Shown here piece after piece: positions 25,473-32,976 of a DNA stretch of 37,447 nucleotides. Made by a program: the position numbers and the translations under genes. Every line of letters begins with the position of its first letter. Position 1 is the first letter of the stretch. The notes beneath the pieces were generated by a model that did no database searches, was not told where the DNA came from, and was given only the letters and a program-made list of their open reading frames with translations. Source of the stretch: a virus; IMG/VR virus record IMGVR_UViG_3300046171_000108, positions 1 through 37,447 of that record. The stretch is one strand, 5' to 3'.

Positions 25473-25859
25473 ATGAGAAAAGGACAGAAGAAATGGGTAA
25501 ATGATTTATCAGCGACATTGTACTATAAGGGCGAGACTCGTAAGTGTTTTGCGCACAATTTTAGGCATATGAAACTACAACTGCCCAATGCGATACATAG
25601 AAAGTGGAAAATATGGGCGAATATGAATATGGACTATTTAACTGAGGTCAGTCATAATGAGTGGCATGGTTATGTTATCGCACCCACTGGAGAACGCATT
25701 AATTATGAGATTATTGACCGTAGGGACAGAGTTAAAGAGGCGGCTAGACTATTGGGGCAGATTGGCGGCCAAGCTGGCCGTGGGAAGAAAAAAGTTCGTG
25801 GCGACAGTAATTATTATAAGTTATTGCGGGCTAAAAGAGAGTTGAAAAGATTAAGATAA
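25473..25859 (+). CDS. Basic hypothetical protein (128 aa)
   Basis: The start ATG 25473 is chosen for its GAAAGGA ribosome site; an upstream in-frame ATG at 25422 has none. The protein is rich in Lys and Arg with aromatic residues (KKWVNDLSATLYYKGETRKC, then FRHMKLQLPNAIHRKWKIWA) and a basic helical end (YYKLLRAKRELKRLR). It is first in the replication block, separate from virion genes by gap and palindrome. DNA binding is likely; the family is not recognised. Confidence 0.55.
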   Translation: MRKGQKKWVNDLSATLYYKGETRKCFAHNFRHMKLQLPNAIHRKWKIWANMNMDYLTEVSHNEWHGYVIAPTGERINYEIIDRRDRVKEAARLLGQIGGQAGRGKKKVRGDSNYYKLLRAKRELKRLR

Positions 25860-25921
25860 TATACGTTAAAACATACAATAAAATAAAATATGACACTTTT
25901 TTTAACTTATTTTAATCTTTT
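25845..25921. repeat. 15-bp imperfect inverted repeat around AT-rich loop
   Basis: AAAAGATTAAGATAA (25845-25859) faces TTATTTTAATCTTTT (25907-25921): 15 positions with one G-T pair. The 47-base loop is AT-rich. It overlaps the stop codon of the preceding gene and ends just before a TTGACA box. It could be a weak terminator or an unwinding site. Confidence 0.5.
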
Positions 25922-25923
25922 TA

Positions 25924-25952
25924 TTGACACAATGTGCCGATATGGTTTTAAA
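25924..25952 (+). promoter_or_regulatory. Promoter candidate upstream of replication genes
   Basis: TTGACA at 25924-25929 is a consensus -35 box. A 17-base spacer leads to TTTAAA (25947-25952), a weak -10. It lies in the 261-base gap 25860-26120 that has no convincing gene and would transcribe the wHTH, RuvC and SSB genes. CACAATGTG (25928-25936) overlaps it as a small palindrome. Confidence 0.4.
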
Positions 25953-26097
25953 GCGAATAGTTCAGCAATGGATGGGCTGAATAAGTTCTTTAAAATTCTT
26001 AACAAATACCGGTTGGCGTATATTATGTTTCGCACAATATGCATTATCTTCCTAGGCAGACACATTTTCTGAATAAGTAGGAAGGTTTAAATCTCCA

Positions 26098-26118
26098 GCC
26101 GGTTTCACACTAACCGGC
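26098..26118 (+). promoter_or_regulatory. 7-bp hairpin ending 2 bases before a start codon
   Basis: GCCGGTT (26098-26104) pairs with AACCGGC (26112-26118) over a 7-base loop. It ends two bases before the ATG at 26121, leaving no room for a ribosome site. It may control translation of the wHTH gene or serve as a DNA operator for it. Confidence 0.5.
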
Positions 26119-26120
26119 AA

Positions 26121-26312
26121 ATGGAAACTAATTTAAACCAATATCACAATTTATTCCTCACTAAGAATGAGGTCAAAGAAATATTCAGATTAAATTCTGA
26201 TAAGGCTCTCAATGCGTTTAAGCGAGAGTTCGGAATCAGGAAAAGAGGTCAGCACTACCTAGCTTCCGATGTCCGAAAAGTAATTGCCATCTTTTCCGAG
26301 GAGGTCGCATGA
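26121..26312 (+). CDS. Small winged-helix/excisionase-like DNA-binding protein
   Basis: A 63-residue protein. LTKNEVKEIFRLNSDKALNA followed by FKREFGIRKRGQHYLASDVR is the helix-turn-helix plus wing of MerR/excisionase-like proteins. It overlaps RuvC by 4 bases. A hairpin stands right in front of its start, so it may regulate itself or the replication operon. Confidence 0.65.
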   Translation: METNLNQYHNLFLTKNEVKEIFRLNSDKALNAFKREFGIRKRGQHYLASDVRKVIAIFSEEVA

Positions 26313-26770
26313 AGGTCACCATCGGAATTGATCCTGGTAAAAGCGGCGGTTACGCAATCGCTTGGGGTGGATTGCACAGCATTAATCTGCATACCCTCGG
26401 AGAGGACTTTGAATTTGTTGAGCATATTCAAGACCTCAAAGATCACCCCGATGTCACATCGCTCGAGGCAGTGGTCGAATTGGTTCCGCCTTTTGCTGGT
26501 AAGATGATTCCTAGCTCATCTTCATTCAAACTAGGCGAGAACTATGGATTTATTCAAGGGGTACTTCGGATGGCAGAAATACCTTTCACACTTGTCCGCC
26601 CACAGGAATGGCAAAAAGGATTAAGCGGACTTCAGGGCTTAACTTCAAACAAGCGGAAGAAAGTTCTGATGAACCATGCCAAGCGATTCTTCCCCAATAC
26701 CAATGGGAGGATAACCCTCAAGACTGCCGATGCGATCCTCATTTTAAGACACTTTCTTATTAATCAATAA
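26309..26770 (+). CDS. RuvC-like Holliday junction resolvase
   Basis: A 153-residue RNase H-fold nuclease. D8 lies in IGIDPGKSGG, E57 in AVVELVPP, and D141 in KTADAILI, the acidic residues expected for a RuvC active site. The basic patch SNKRKKV fits DNA contact. It would cut branched replication or recombination intermediates before packaging. Length and order of motifs match the family. Confidence 0.9.
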   Translation: MKVTIGIDPGKSGGYAIAWGGLHSINLHTLGEDFEFVEHIQDLKDHPDVTSLEAVVELVPPFAGKMIPSSSSFKLGENYGFIQGVLRMAEIPFTLVRPQEWQKGLSGLQGLTSNKRKKVLMNHAKRFFPNTNGRITLKTADAILILRHFLINQ

Positions 26771-26817
26771 CAATGGGCCTCCACCCGTAAAAATGGAGAT
26801 AGAAACAAATACATATC

Positions 26818-27501
26818 ATGGCAATATTACAGCAATCATCTAACGGAAGCGGACCTATAACCGGTTGGCCTCTAACTACACTCGCCCCACAAGGACAGAC
26901 ATTTGCAGTCTGTTTAGCAGTTAAGGATTCAATGAACATTCAGCGACCTTCCTACGAAGATCCGAGCATAATTGAAACGAAGAACTTCTGCCGTTTTTTA
27001 TTCGGCCTTCCCGATGGGACAATGATTCAAACCGGTGAAATGACAATCAGCTTAAACGAAAAGAGTAAGTTGTTTAAGACTTTAACGAGTTGGAACGGGA
27101 CAATGCCATTTGGCGGATTTGATACCGAGAGCATGGTCGGTAAGGGAGCAACTCTGAATATCATGCATAAGACTAGCAAAAAAAATCGGGAGTATGCAGA
27201 TATCACGGCCATTATGCCAGTAATGGCGGGCATGGAAGCACAGATACCTGACAGATCAAGATTTGTCATCCCAACAGGGGACGAAGCACCCGCACCTATT
27301 CAACAGGCTCCCGTGGTTCAACCGGTTCAACCGATGCAAGCTCCGATTCAGCAACAGCCGGTTCAAACTAATACGACTGTGAATGTTGATCAGCCCCAAC
27401 CGGTTCCCGCCGTACAGCAACCTGTACAACAGCCCGCTCCGCAACAGCAGACAATGGGAACACAGTTCACCGGTCCAGCACCTGAAAATGTACCTTTCTA
27501 A
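26818..27501 (+). CDS. Single-stranded-DNA-binding-like protein
   Basis: A 227-residue protein. Residues about 1-150 look like a beta-rich OB-type domain. Residues about 160-222 are Gln/Pro/Val-rich and disordered. It ends ENVPF, like the acidic-hydrophobic tip of bacterial SSB (DDDIPF) that recruits partner proteins. It sits between RuvC and a DnaA-like gene, as an SSB should. The fold is inferred; sequence similarity to host SSB is not obvious. Confidence 0.65.
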   Translation: MAILQQSSNGSGPITGWPLTTLAPQGQTFAVCLAVKDSMNIQRPSYEDPSIIETKNFCRFLFGLPDGTMIQTGEMTISLNEKSKLFKTLTSWNGTMPFGGFDTESMVGKGATLNIMHKTSKKNREYADITAIMPVMAGMEAQIPDRSRFVIPTGDEAPAPIQQAPVVQPVQPMQAPIQQQPVQTNTTVNVDQPQPVPAVQQPVQQPAPQQQTMGTQFTGPAPENVPF

Positions 27502-27502
27502 G

Positions 27503-27568
27503 ATGAACCCGATAGCTATATTACTAATCATCGGATGGGCGGCAATAATGGCCGACATGGTTCTATGA
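27503..27568 (+). CDS. Tiny hydrophobic peptide (21 aa)
   Basis: ATG 27503 to TGA 27568 gives MNPIAILLIIGWAAIMADMV plus Leu, a single membrane helix. It starts one base after the SSB-like stop and its own stop overlaps the next start (ATGA). The tight fit supports translation; function unknown. Confidence 0.4.
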   Translation: MNPIAILLIIGWAAIMADMVL

Positions 27569-27843
27569 GCATGACGATTGAAGATATTAAACGGATTTCG
27601 GCTAACACTGTGGGGGTGAAAGTAGATGAGATCGAGGGGCGGGGGAAGACTCAAAAGGTCTCCCTCGCCCGTCAGATCGCTATTTATTTCACTCGGCAGA
27701 TTAAAGGAGTGGAAGAGACGGGAAGGATTTTTAACCGCAACCATTCCAATGTCACGCACACTTGCAAACGAATTGAGGACTTCCTCGAATGCGACCGAGA
27801 GTTTGGGGCAATAATCCGTAAGGTGGGAGAGCAGATTAAATGA
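27565..27843 (+). CDS. Stand-alone DnaA domain IV protein
   Basis: A 92-residue protein from ATG 27565 (an earlier ATG at 27535 is less likely). It matches only the C-terminal DNA-binding domain of the replication initiator DnaA: SLARQIAIYFTRQ, then TGRIFNRNHSNVTHTCKRIE. In DnaA this signature is GGRDHTTVLHACRKIE; here DHTT is NHSN, so box preference may differ. No AAA+ domain is present. It may bind the iterons at 245-286 or compete with host DnaA. Confidence 0.85.
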   Translation: MSMTIEDIKRISANTVGVKVDEIEGRGKTQKVSLARQIAIYFTRQIKGVEETGRIFNRNHSNVTHTCKRIEDFLECDREFGAIIRKVGEQIK

Positions 27844-27868
27844 AATATCTGAAAAGAGGAATCCACCT

Positions 27869-27885
27869 GGTATACTTTTTATACC
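27869..27885 (+). promoter_or_regulatory. 6-bp hairpin upstream of strong ribosome site
   Basis: GGTATA (27869-27874) pairs with TATACC (27880-27885) over loop CTTTT. AAGGAGG follows at about 27894-27900, the best Shine-Dalgarno in the window, seven bases ahead of the GTG start. It may be an operator or only a spacer structure. Confidence 0.35.
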
Positions 27886-27906
27886 GATGCGGAAAGGAGG
27901 TAATCC

Positions 27907-28731
27907 GTGGCTATTCTACAAGAAAAACCGAAAAGAGGTAGTGGAGGGCATTGGTACACTTCCGAAGGGAAGGCCATGCACACCATGCCTCTCGCCAAGG
28001 GAGATGGTGAACGGAATACAACTCTTCGAGATGCCAAGAAGTTGGGATTATACCCATCGGTTACAACTCTTCTTGGTTTGTTTGCAAAGCCAGGTCTTGA
28101 CCGCTGGAAATATGATCAATTACTCCGCATTGCATTTGAGAACCCAAGAAAAGCCGGCGAAACTATTGAAGAATATACAAATAGATGCTTAGTAATGCAT
28201 GAAAAGCCTGTCGAAGAAGCGGCAGACTTTGGCACTAAAGTTCACGATGCAATCGAGTCCTATTGGAAAGGGAAGCATATACCGGATGAGTTATTGGAAT
28301 ACATCCAACCCGCTCTCGATTGGAAGCAACAGCATGGATTAAACTTTATCGAGTTTGAGAAGATGTTGGTCAATAAGGATCATGGATTTGCTGGGACTGT
28401 TGATATTGTCGGACTAGGCGGCGAAGGACAGAAGTTCATCGTGGACTGGAAAACTCGTAAGACGAAGAAAGGAGTGAAAGTGTCTCCTTACGACTTTCAG
28501 GTCCATCAGATTGCCGCTTATGCGGCGACATACTGGGGAGAAGATGAAGTTCTGAACCTTCGAGTTCATGGAGCCAATTGTTTTATCAGTTCGACCGAAC
28601 CGAGCAGATTTGAAGTGGTGAAATACTCACCCGAAGAATTATCCGAAGCATGGAAAGTTTTTCGTTCGATCTGCTCGGTTTGGCGGTCCTTAAAGAATTA
28701 TGACCCCCGAACCCATGCCAACAATGGATGA
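27907..28731 (+). CDS. RecB/Cas4-like PD-(D/E)XK exonuclease
   Basis: A 274-residue nuclease with a GTG start behind AAGGAGG. D166 (GTVDIV), D180 and K182 (FIVDWKTR) form the PD-(D/E)XK core, and Q198 and Q201 (QVHQIAAYA) form the RecB-type Q motif. An upstream GTKVHDAIESYW gives the early His/Glu. It probably makes 3' overhangs for recombination or degrades host DNA. RuvC and SSB nearby support recombination-linked replication. Confidence 0.88.
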   Translation: MAILQEKPKRGSGGHWYTSEGKAMHTMPLAKGDGERNTTLRDAKKLGLYPSVTTLLGLFAKPGLDRWKYDQLLRIAFENPRKAGETIEEYTNRCLVMHEKPVEEAADFGTKVHDAIESYWKGKHIPDELLEYIQPALDWKQQHGLNFIEFEKMLVNKDHGFAGTVDIVGLGGEGQKFIVDWKTRKTKKGVKVSPYDFQVHQIAAYAATYWGEDEVLNLRVHGANCFISSTEPSRFEVVKYSPEELSEAWKVFRSICSVWRSLKNYDPRTHANNG

Positions 28732-28849
28732 GGATATTTCAGACGAGTATCATGACGAACTCATTGCCGATCGCCGGAGAAGGCGGGGAGAAGGTTGGCG
28801 GAATCCAAAACCTGAAGAGGAGGAAGAAGATGAAGAGATTCAAGAGTAA
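28700..28849 (+). CDS. Small charged protein (49 aa)
   Basis: The frame from ATG 28700 to TAA 28849 overlaps the exonuclease end by 32 bases and the next gene by 20. It has an Arg patch (ADRRRRRGEGW) and a Glu-rich end. No domain is seen. Overlap spacing is like other small genes here, but composition alone cannot prove it. Confidence 0.4.
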   Translation: MTPEPMPTMDEDISDEYHDELIADRRRRRGEGWRNPKPEEEEEDEEIQE

Positions 28850-29036
28850 GAGCTACCTCCTGCCCGACTCGGTGATGGAGACTAATATCTGCGTGAATAT
28901 GCCTGATAAAATTAAGGAAGCCTTGAAAAGGCGGTCTTATAGTCAGAAACAAGGCGTGTCCAGGTATGTATTAAATCTGATAACGGCGGATCTCCGCAAG
29001 GTAGATAAGGAAATAGAGAAATACTTAGGGGAATGA
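28830..29036 (+). CDS. Small ribbon-helix-helix-like protein (68 aa)
   Basis: I start at ATG 28830, which has a GAGGAGG-type ribosome site just ahead; the ATG-less upstream part of the frame lies in another gene. Pattern ETNICVNMPDKIKEALKRRS then GVSRYVLNLITADLRKV gives a strand followed by two helices, as in MetJ/Arc repressors. It may regulate the replication operon. ATGA overlap with the next gene. Confidence 0.55.
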   Translation: MKRFKSKSYLLPDSVMETNICVNMPDKIKEALKRRSYSQKQGVSRYVLNLITADLRKVDKEIEKYLGE

Positions 29037-29215
29037 ATCCGGATGCTTGGTACAGTTTCCATTTCGAGGTCAAACAGGCTTACGACCTCTTTTGGACGAA
29101 GAACCAACTGGCTTATGTCAATGGGCGGATCGTTAGGACCAAGATTCCGAGGGTCCGCCCAAAAGCCAAGCATGAATTAGATTTCAGAAACAAAGGGAGG
29201 AAGAAAGATGGCTAA
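29033..29215 (+). CDS. Small basic protein (60 aa)
   Basis: It sits between the ribbon-helix-helix gene and the methyltransferase, overlapping both. Aromatic N-terminal half (WYSFHFEVKQAYDLFW), basic C-terminal half (PRVRPKAKHELDFRNKGRKK). No family recognised; a methyltransferase partner role is possible but not shown. Confidence 0.5.
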   Translation: MNPDAWYSFHFEVKQAYDLFWTKNQLAYVNGRIVRTKIPRVRPKAKHELDFRNKGRKKDG

Positions 29216-30557
29216 ATTTATCAGTTTATTTGCTGGTTGTGGCGGGATAGATCTCGGCATGGAACAGGCGGGGCATGAATGTGTTGCCCAAGTGGAATGG
29301 GATAAGAATGCGGCGGGTGTATTAAAGCATCGCTGGCCGAATGTTCCCTTGTTCTGCGATGTATCAAAAGTATCGGCGGATGATCTGCCCGATGCGGATT
29401 TTATAACATACGGATTTCCATGCCAGGACTTGAGCGTGGCCGGTAAAAGAGAGGGATTAGATGGAAAACGATCAGGATTATTCTATGAAGCAACTAGACT
29501 TATTCGGGAACTGCGAACCCGAGGATGCGGGCTACGCTTTGCACTGGCAGAAAATGTTAGGGGTCTCATGTCCGCAGACGATGGCCTTGCACTTGCAAGG
29601 TGCATCCGAGAGCTACTCGACTGCGGGGCTAGTGAGGTCGGATTCAGAATTTTGGACAGCCAATATTTCGGAGTGGCCCAAAGACGGAAGCGCGTGTTCA
29701 TTGTCTCAGATTTTGGAGGCGAATCCGTTGACGAAATACTCGCTATCACCGAAAGCCTGCCAGGGTATCCTGCGCCGAGCCGAGAAGCGGGGAAAGGAAC
29801 TGCCGGAGATGCTACAAAAGGCGTTGGAGAGGGTATCCAAGATGTAGCACATACTCTTGAGACCACTTGCCATGACTATAGTAGGGCTGACGGATTTAAC
29901 ATGATTCTTCGTAGGCCGAATGGTGAGTCTGTTATAAAAACAGAAGAAGGATTTATCTGCAAAGAGTGTAACTTGGAAATTTTTAGTGGATGTGGATGTG
30001 ATCACGGGGAAATCAAATGCGATAAGTGTGGGGAATGGACCTACCCTTTTTATTATGATTTGCCTGACGATGGATGCCAGCATTGCGGATCGGAATTTAA
30101 AGTCGTCTCATGGAACGGAGACACAACCCCCAAGGCTTCCGAGGATGTATCGGTAACTCTGCGTAGCCAGCAAGGCGGGGAAGGCGTGGGGGTGGCTCAT
30201 GTAAGTCATGGTCAAGCAAGGGAGTGCAAGGAAGTAGTTCCACCTTTAATGGCTCACAGTGGGCCTAATAGGCATGGAGAAGGTTCTGCAAGCACTACAG
30301 AATTTACCGCAGTTACAGAAAACTTAACAGTCCGCAGACTGACTCCAATCGAATGCGAACGCCTACAGGGATTCCCCGATAATTGGACATCGGAAAAGAT
30401 GGAACTGATCCTTGAGGGGAACGAGTGGAAGGCGACCGGCAAGGTGGTCAAACAGGCAGATGGACCTAGATACCGCCAGCAAGGCAACGCCGTCACTGTC
30501 AATGTGGCTGAGTGGATAGGGAAACAGATTGGAAAGGTATTAAATGAAACGAAATAA
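29208..30557 (+). CDS. DNA (cytosine-5) methyltransferase
   Basis: A 449-residue enzyme that methylates C5 of cytosine using S-adenosylmethionine. Motif I is FAGCGGIDLG (8-17), motif IV GFPCQ with catalytic C72, motif VI ENV at 115, motif VIII QRRKRVF, and the C-terminal motifs RLTPIECERLQGFPDNW and RQQGNAVTVNV. The target-recognition region holds a Cys-rich, Zn-ribbon-like insert (about 251-300; CKEC, CGC, CDKC, CQHC). No restriction partner is near, so protection of phage DNA is likely. Confidence 0.95.
   Translation: MAKFISLFAGCGGIDLGMEQAGHECVAQVEWDKNAAGVLKHRWPNVPLFCDVSKVSADDLPDADFITYGFPCQDLSVAGKREGLDGKRSGLFYEATRLIRELRTRGCGLRFALAENVRGLMSADDGLALARCIRELLDCGASEVGFRILDSQYFGVAQRRKRVFIVSDFGGESVDEILAITESLPGYPAPSREAGKGTAGDATKGVGEGIQDVAHTLETTCHDYSRADGFNMILRRPNGESVIKTEEGFICKECNLEIFSGCGCDHGEIKCDKCGEWTYPFYYDLPDDGCQHCGSEFKVVSWNGDTTPKASEDVSVTLRSQQGGEGVGVAHVSHGQARECKEVVPPLMAHSGPNRHGEGSASTTEFTAVTENLTVRRLTPIECERLQGFPDNWTSEKMELILEGNEWKATGKVVKQADGPRYRQQGNAVTVNVAEWIGKQIGKVLNETK
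29461..29847 (+). CDS. Overprinted gene inside methyltransferase (+1 frame)
   Basis: A 128-residue open frame, starting at 29461 (or ATG 29485), entirely within the methyltransferase gene. It is not a random shadow: the C-terminal part (SEWPKDGSACSLSQILEANP, then YSLSPKACQGILRRAEKRGK, then LPEMLQKALE) matches a family of small phage proteins commonly found beside or inside such methyltransferases. The methyltransferase frame there reads ESLPGYPAPSREAG, also family-like. Function of the inner protein is unknown. Confidence 0.6.
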   Translation: MENDQDYSMKQLDLFGNCEPEDAGYALHWQKMLGVSCPQTMALHLQGASESYSTAGLVRSDSEFWTANISEWPKDGSACSLSQILEANPLTKYSLSPKACQGILRRAEKRGKELPEMLQKALERVSKM

Positions 30558-30693
30558 AATGCAGAAACAACTCAAACAGCCCCTTCATCATAAGGGCTAT
30601 CTAACCAACCCACATGGGTATAACACGCCAATAATGACAACCAAGGCTCCGGCAGTAGCACCTGAGCTTAAACCCATGAAGGGGGAGAAATGA
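30544..30693 (+). CDS. Small basic hypothetical protein (49 aa)
   Basis: The frame from ATG 30544 starts inside the methyltransferase end and stops at TGA 30693, overlapping the next ATG. Composition is Lys-, Pro- and His-rich (QLKQPLHHKGYLTNPHGYNT). No domain recognised. It fills an otherwise empty 130-base gap. Confidence 0.5.
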   Translation: MKRNKMQKQLKQPLHHKGYLTNPHGYNTPIMTTKAPAVAPELKPMKGEK

Positions 30694-30902
30694 ATACAGA
30701 CTTTAAAATGGGCAGAGGCTTACCTCGAGGTGAGAAAGTAGTCGTAAAGGTGGGGAGCAGACAGGCGGACATCCTACTCGACTTGGATAAGATGGTTTGG
30801 GCGGTGACCTTTGATACCCCCGACTTACCAGTCCTTGAATATCCGACTCTACAGAATGCGGTGATGTCCGCAGAAACAATTTTAAAGGAGGATCGGAATT
30901 GA
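30690..30902 (+). CDS. Small hypothetical protein (70 aa)
   Basis: ATGA overlap with the previous gene; its stop overlaps the TTG start of the polymerase. Pattern KVVVKVGSRQADILLDLDKM, then WAVTFDTPDLPVLEYPTLQ suggests a small beta-strand protein. A polymerase accessory role is inferred from position only. Confidence 0.5.
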   Translation: MNTDFKMGRGLPRGEKVVVKVGSRQADILLDLDKMVWAVTFDTPDLPVLEYPTLQNAVMSAETILKEDRN

Positions 30903-32653
30903 TCGCCCTGGATGTAGAAACAGTTTGGTCCAAGCAGTACTCGGTGGCCACGATGGGACTCGACCGATTTGCCAAGCACCCTGACTTTCGGGTGACCATT
31001 GTCAGCCTGGTAGCCGATGATGGATTTGAGTGGGTTGGCGATCCCGAGGACTTACCGGTCGATATCTTAAACGGACAATCGATATGCGCCCATAATGCCG
31101 AGTTTGATTCGGTATGCTGTCGAATGGCAATGGCGAGGGGGCAGATGCCACAGTTTACTCCGAAGGAATGGATTTGTACGGCGGATATGGCGAGCTGGCA
31201 TCAGTTGCCGAGGTCATTGGCGGGATGTTATAAGGAATTATTTGGCGAGGAGTTGAATAAGGATGCCCGCAATGAAATGAGCGGACTTCGACCCGAAGAG
31301 ATCCTCGGAAATGAATCGTTTAAGGAGTATGCACTGATGGATTCCCGAGCGTGTATTCGAATTTATAATGAACTGAAAGATTCGTTCCCCGAAAAAGAAT
31401 TTTTACTCTCCGCATTTACCCGAAGGACTGCAAGCCGAGGGATGGCAATCGATCAGAAACTTTGCCAGGAGTATATTAATAAGACCAAGGAGATTATGAA
31501 AGAGGTCGAAGACTTTCTCCCTTGGGTCGGTCCACAGGGCGGGGAGCCAACATCTCCGATGGCATTGGCAGATTATTTAAAGATGCAGAATGTCGAGCCT
31601 CCCGTCTCCACCAATGAAGGTGATGAGGAAACCATTTTATGGAAGGCTAGGAATCCACAATATGCCCCAATCCTTGATGCAATGAGCCGATGGAGAAAAG
31701 CGAATAAGGCCAATAAAACCTACACCGCTATGATCCTTCGAGTCCGACCCGACCATCGAGTTTCCACCCGTCTGAAGTACTGCGGTGCGCCGCATACCGG
31801 TCGATGGAGTGGAGCGGGTGGATTAAACTTTCAGGGCATTCCTCGGGACGAGGTGGAAGGTACATCGGCCAAGAAATGTCTGACTCCTGGTAAAGGCCGA
31901 GTCATGGTCTCGGCCGACCTATCGCAAATCGAGCCGAGGGTATTGGCCTATCTTTGCGGGGACTTTGATTTCCTTGGTTTGGTCAGAGGCGGGATCGACT
32001 TATACGAGGCACATGGCCGAGCGACTGGACTTTACAACGAGGATGAACCAATGAAGGATTTAGCCCCCGAACTTCGTCACTTATGTAAAGCCCGTGTTCT
32101 CGGATTGGGCTATGGATGTGGACCAAAGAAATTCGGCCAAGTGGCACAGGCTTTGACCGGTGGGAAATTAAAAATGACCGATTCTGAGAGCCGAAAACAG
32201 GTCAAAGATTTCCGCCAGCAGAATCCAAAAATTGTCGAGCTTTGGAAAAAGTGTGAAGACCACATCCGAGAGGAGGCAAGGCAGACTCCCGAGTGTGCAG
32301 TGATGCACATGAGATCCGGCAATGTGATCAGATATTTTAATGTAAAAGATAATGGCCGAGAATTAACCGGTCAGAAGGTAAGAGGGCAAGGGTCGATGAA
32401 ATTATATGGGGGCTTACTTACCGAGAACCTAGTCCAGGCAACAGCGAGAGATATTATGGCGGATTCGCTTCTCAAGATTGAAGCCGCTGGACTCCCTGTT
32501 GTCCTCCATGTCCACGACTCGGTCACAGTCGAAGTTGCGGAGAATGAGGGACAAGCGGCACTCGATTTAATGATCAAACTATTAACCGAAGAACCTCTCT
32601 ATTTGCCAGGACTACCCTTGGCGGCAGAGGGGGAAATAAAAACGCATTACTGA
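30899..32653 (+). CDS. Family A DNA polymerase with 3'-5' exonuclease
   Basis: The gene begins with TTG 30899 behind AAGGAGG. The exonuclease domain has D5/E7 (LDVET), D70 (AHNAEFD) and D148 (YALMDS). The polymerase domain has motif A VSADLSQIEPR with D340, motif B R393-K397-L401-Y405 in RHLCKARVLGLGYG, and motif C HVHDSV with H539 and D540. The position of E. coli F762 is L401, a variant reported from viral PolA and linked by others to slower or temperate replication. 584 residues is short for the family. Confidence 0.95.
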   Translation: MIALDVETVWSKQYSVATMGLDRFAKHPDFRVTIVSLVADDGFEWVGDPEDLPVDILNGQSICAHNAEFDSVCCRMAMARGQMPQFTPKEWICTADMASWHQLPRSLAGCYKELFGEELNKDARNEMSGLRPEEILGNESFKEYALMDSRACIRIYNELKDSFPEKEFLLSAFTRRTASRGMAIDQKLCQEYINKTKEIMKEVEDFLPWVGPQGGEPTSPMALADYLKMQNVEPPVSTNEGDEETILWKARNPQYAPILDAMSRWRKANKANKTYTAMILRVRPDHRVSTRLKYCGAPHTGRWSGAGGLNFQGIPRDEVEGTSAKKCLTPGKGRVMVSADLSQIEPRVLAYLCGDFDFLGLVRGGIDLYEAHGRATGLYNEDEPMKDLAPELRHLCKARVLGLGYGCGPKKFGQVAQALTGGKLKMTDSESRKQVKDFRQQNPKIVELWKKCEDHIREEARQTPECAVMHMRSGNVIRYFNVKDNGRELTGQKVRGQGSMKLYGGLLTENLVQATARDIMADSLLKIEAAGLPVVLHVHDSVTVEVAENEGQAALDLMIKLLTEEPLYLPGLPLAAEGEIKTHY

Positions 32654-32976
32654 TGGATAAAGAACGCAAAAAGAAATTAAAAACAATCCCGTTTTCCAAA
32701 TGGCATGGTGAAAAATTAATGATAGATGGCAAGACATGGGTAGTACCTAAAAAGGTTACATTAAATATATTAAGGAAATTAGAATCATCTAAAAAGGCAT
32801 GTGAACATTGCGGGGTTCGTTCCGCCTCAGTCTTTGATTTTTTTAAGTTCGTAGGAAAAGCTAATACACCTGAATCCGCTTTTATCTCCATTAGAAATAT
32901 TGGAGAGGGTCATGTAGCTGATTGTGTCAAATTATACGAGTTTATGCTTAATATTTACAAAATAAATAGGCCATGA
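32653..32976 (+). CDS. Small hypothetical protein with CEHC (107 aa)
   Basis: The start overlaps the polymerase stop. It has a basic N-terminus, a helical KVTLNILRKLESSKKACEHC with a Cys-x-x-Cys, and a C-terminal helical part. Only two cysteines are paired closely (a third is near residue 90), so a zinc site is uncertain. AT content is higher than in the neighbours, which may mean separate acquisition. Confidence 0.5.
   Translation: MDKERKKKLKTIPFSKWHGEKLMIDGKTWVVPKKVTLNILRKLESSKKACEHCGVRSASVFDFFKFVGKANTPESAFISIRNIGEGHVADCVKLYEFMLNIYKINRP

Noticed and set aside
25890-26072. 60-residue hydrophobic frame in the 25860-26120 gap
   Set aside because: It covers the inverted repeat and the TTGACA promoter, has no ribosome site and has AT-driven Phe/Ile composition.
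26121-26312. Excisionase of a temperate phage
   Set aside because: The HTH resembles excisionases, but no integrase or att core is visible, so a regulator is more likely.
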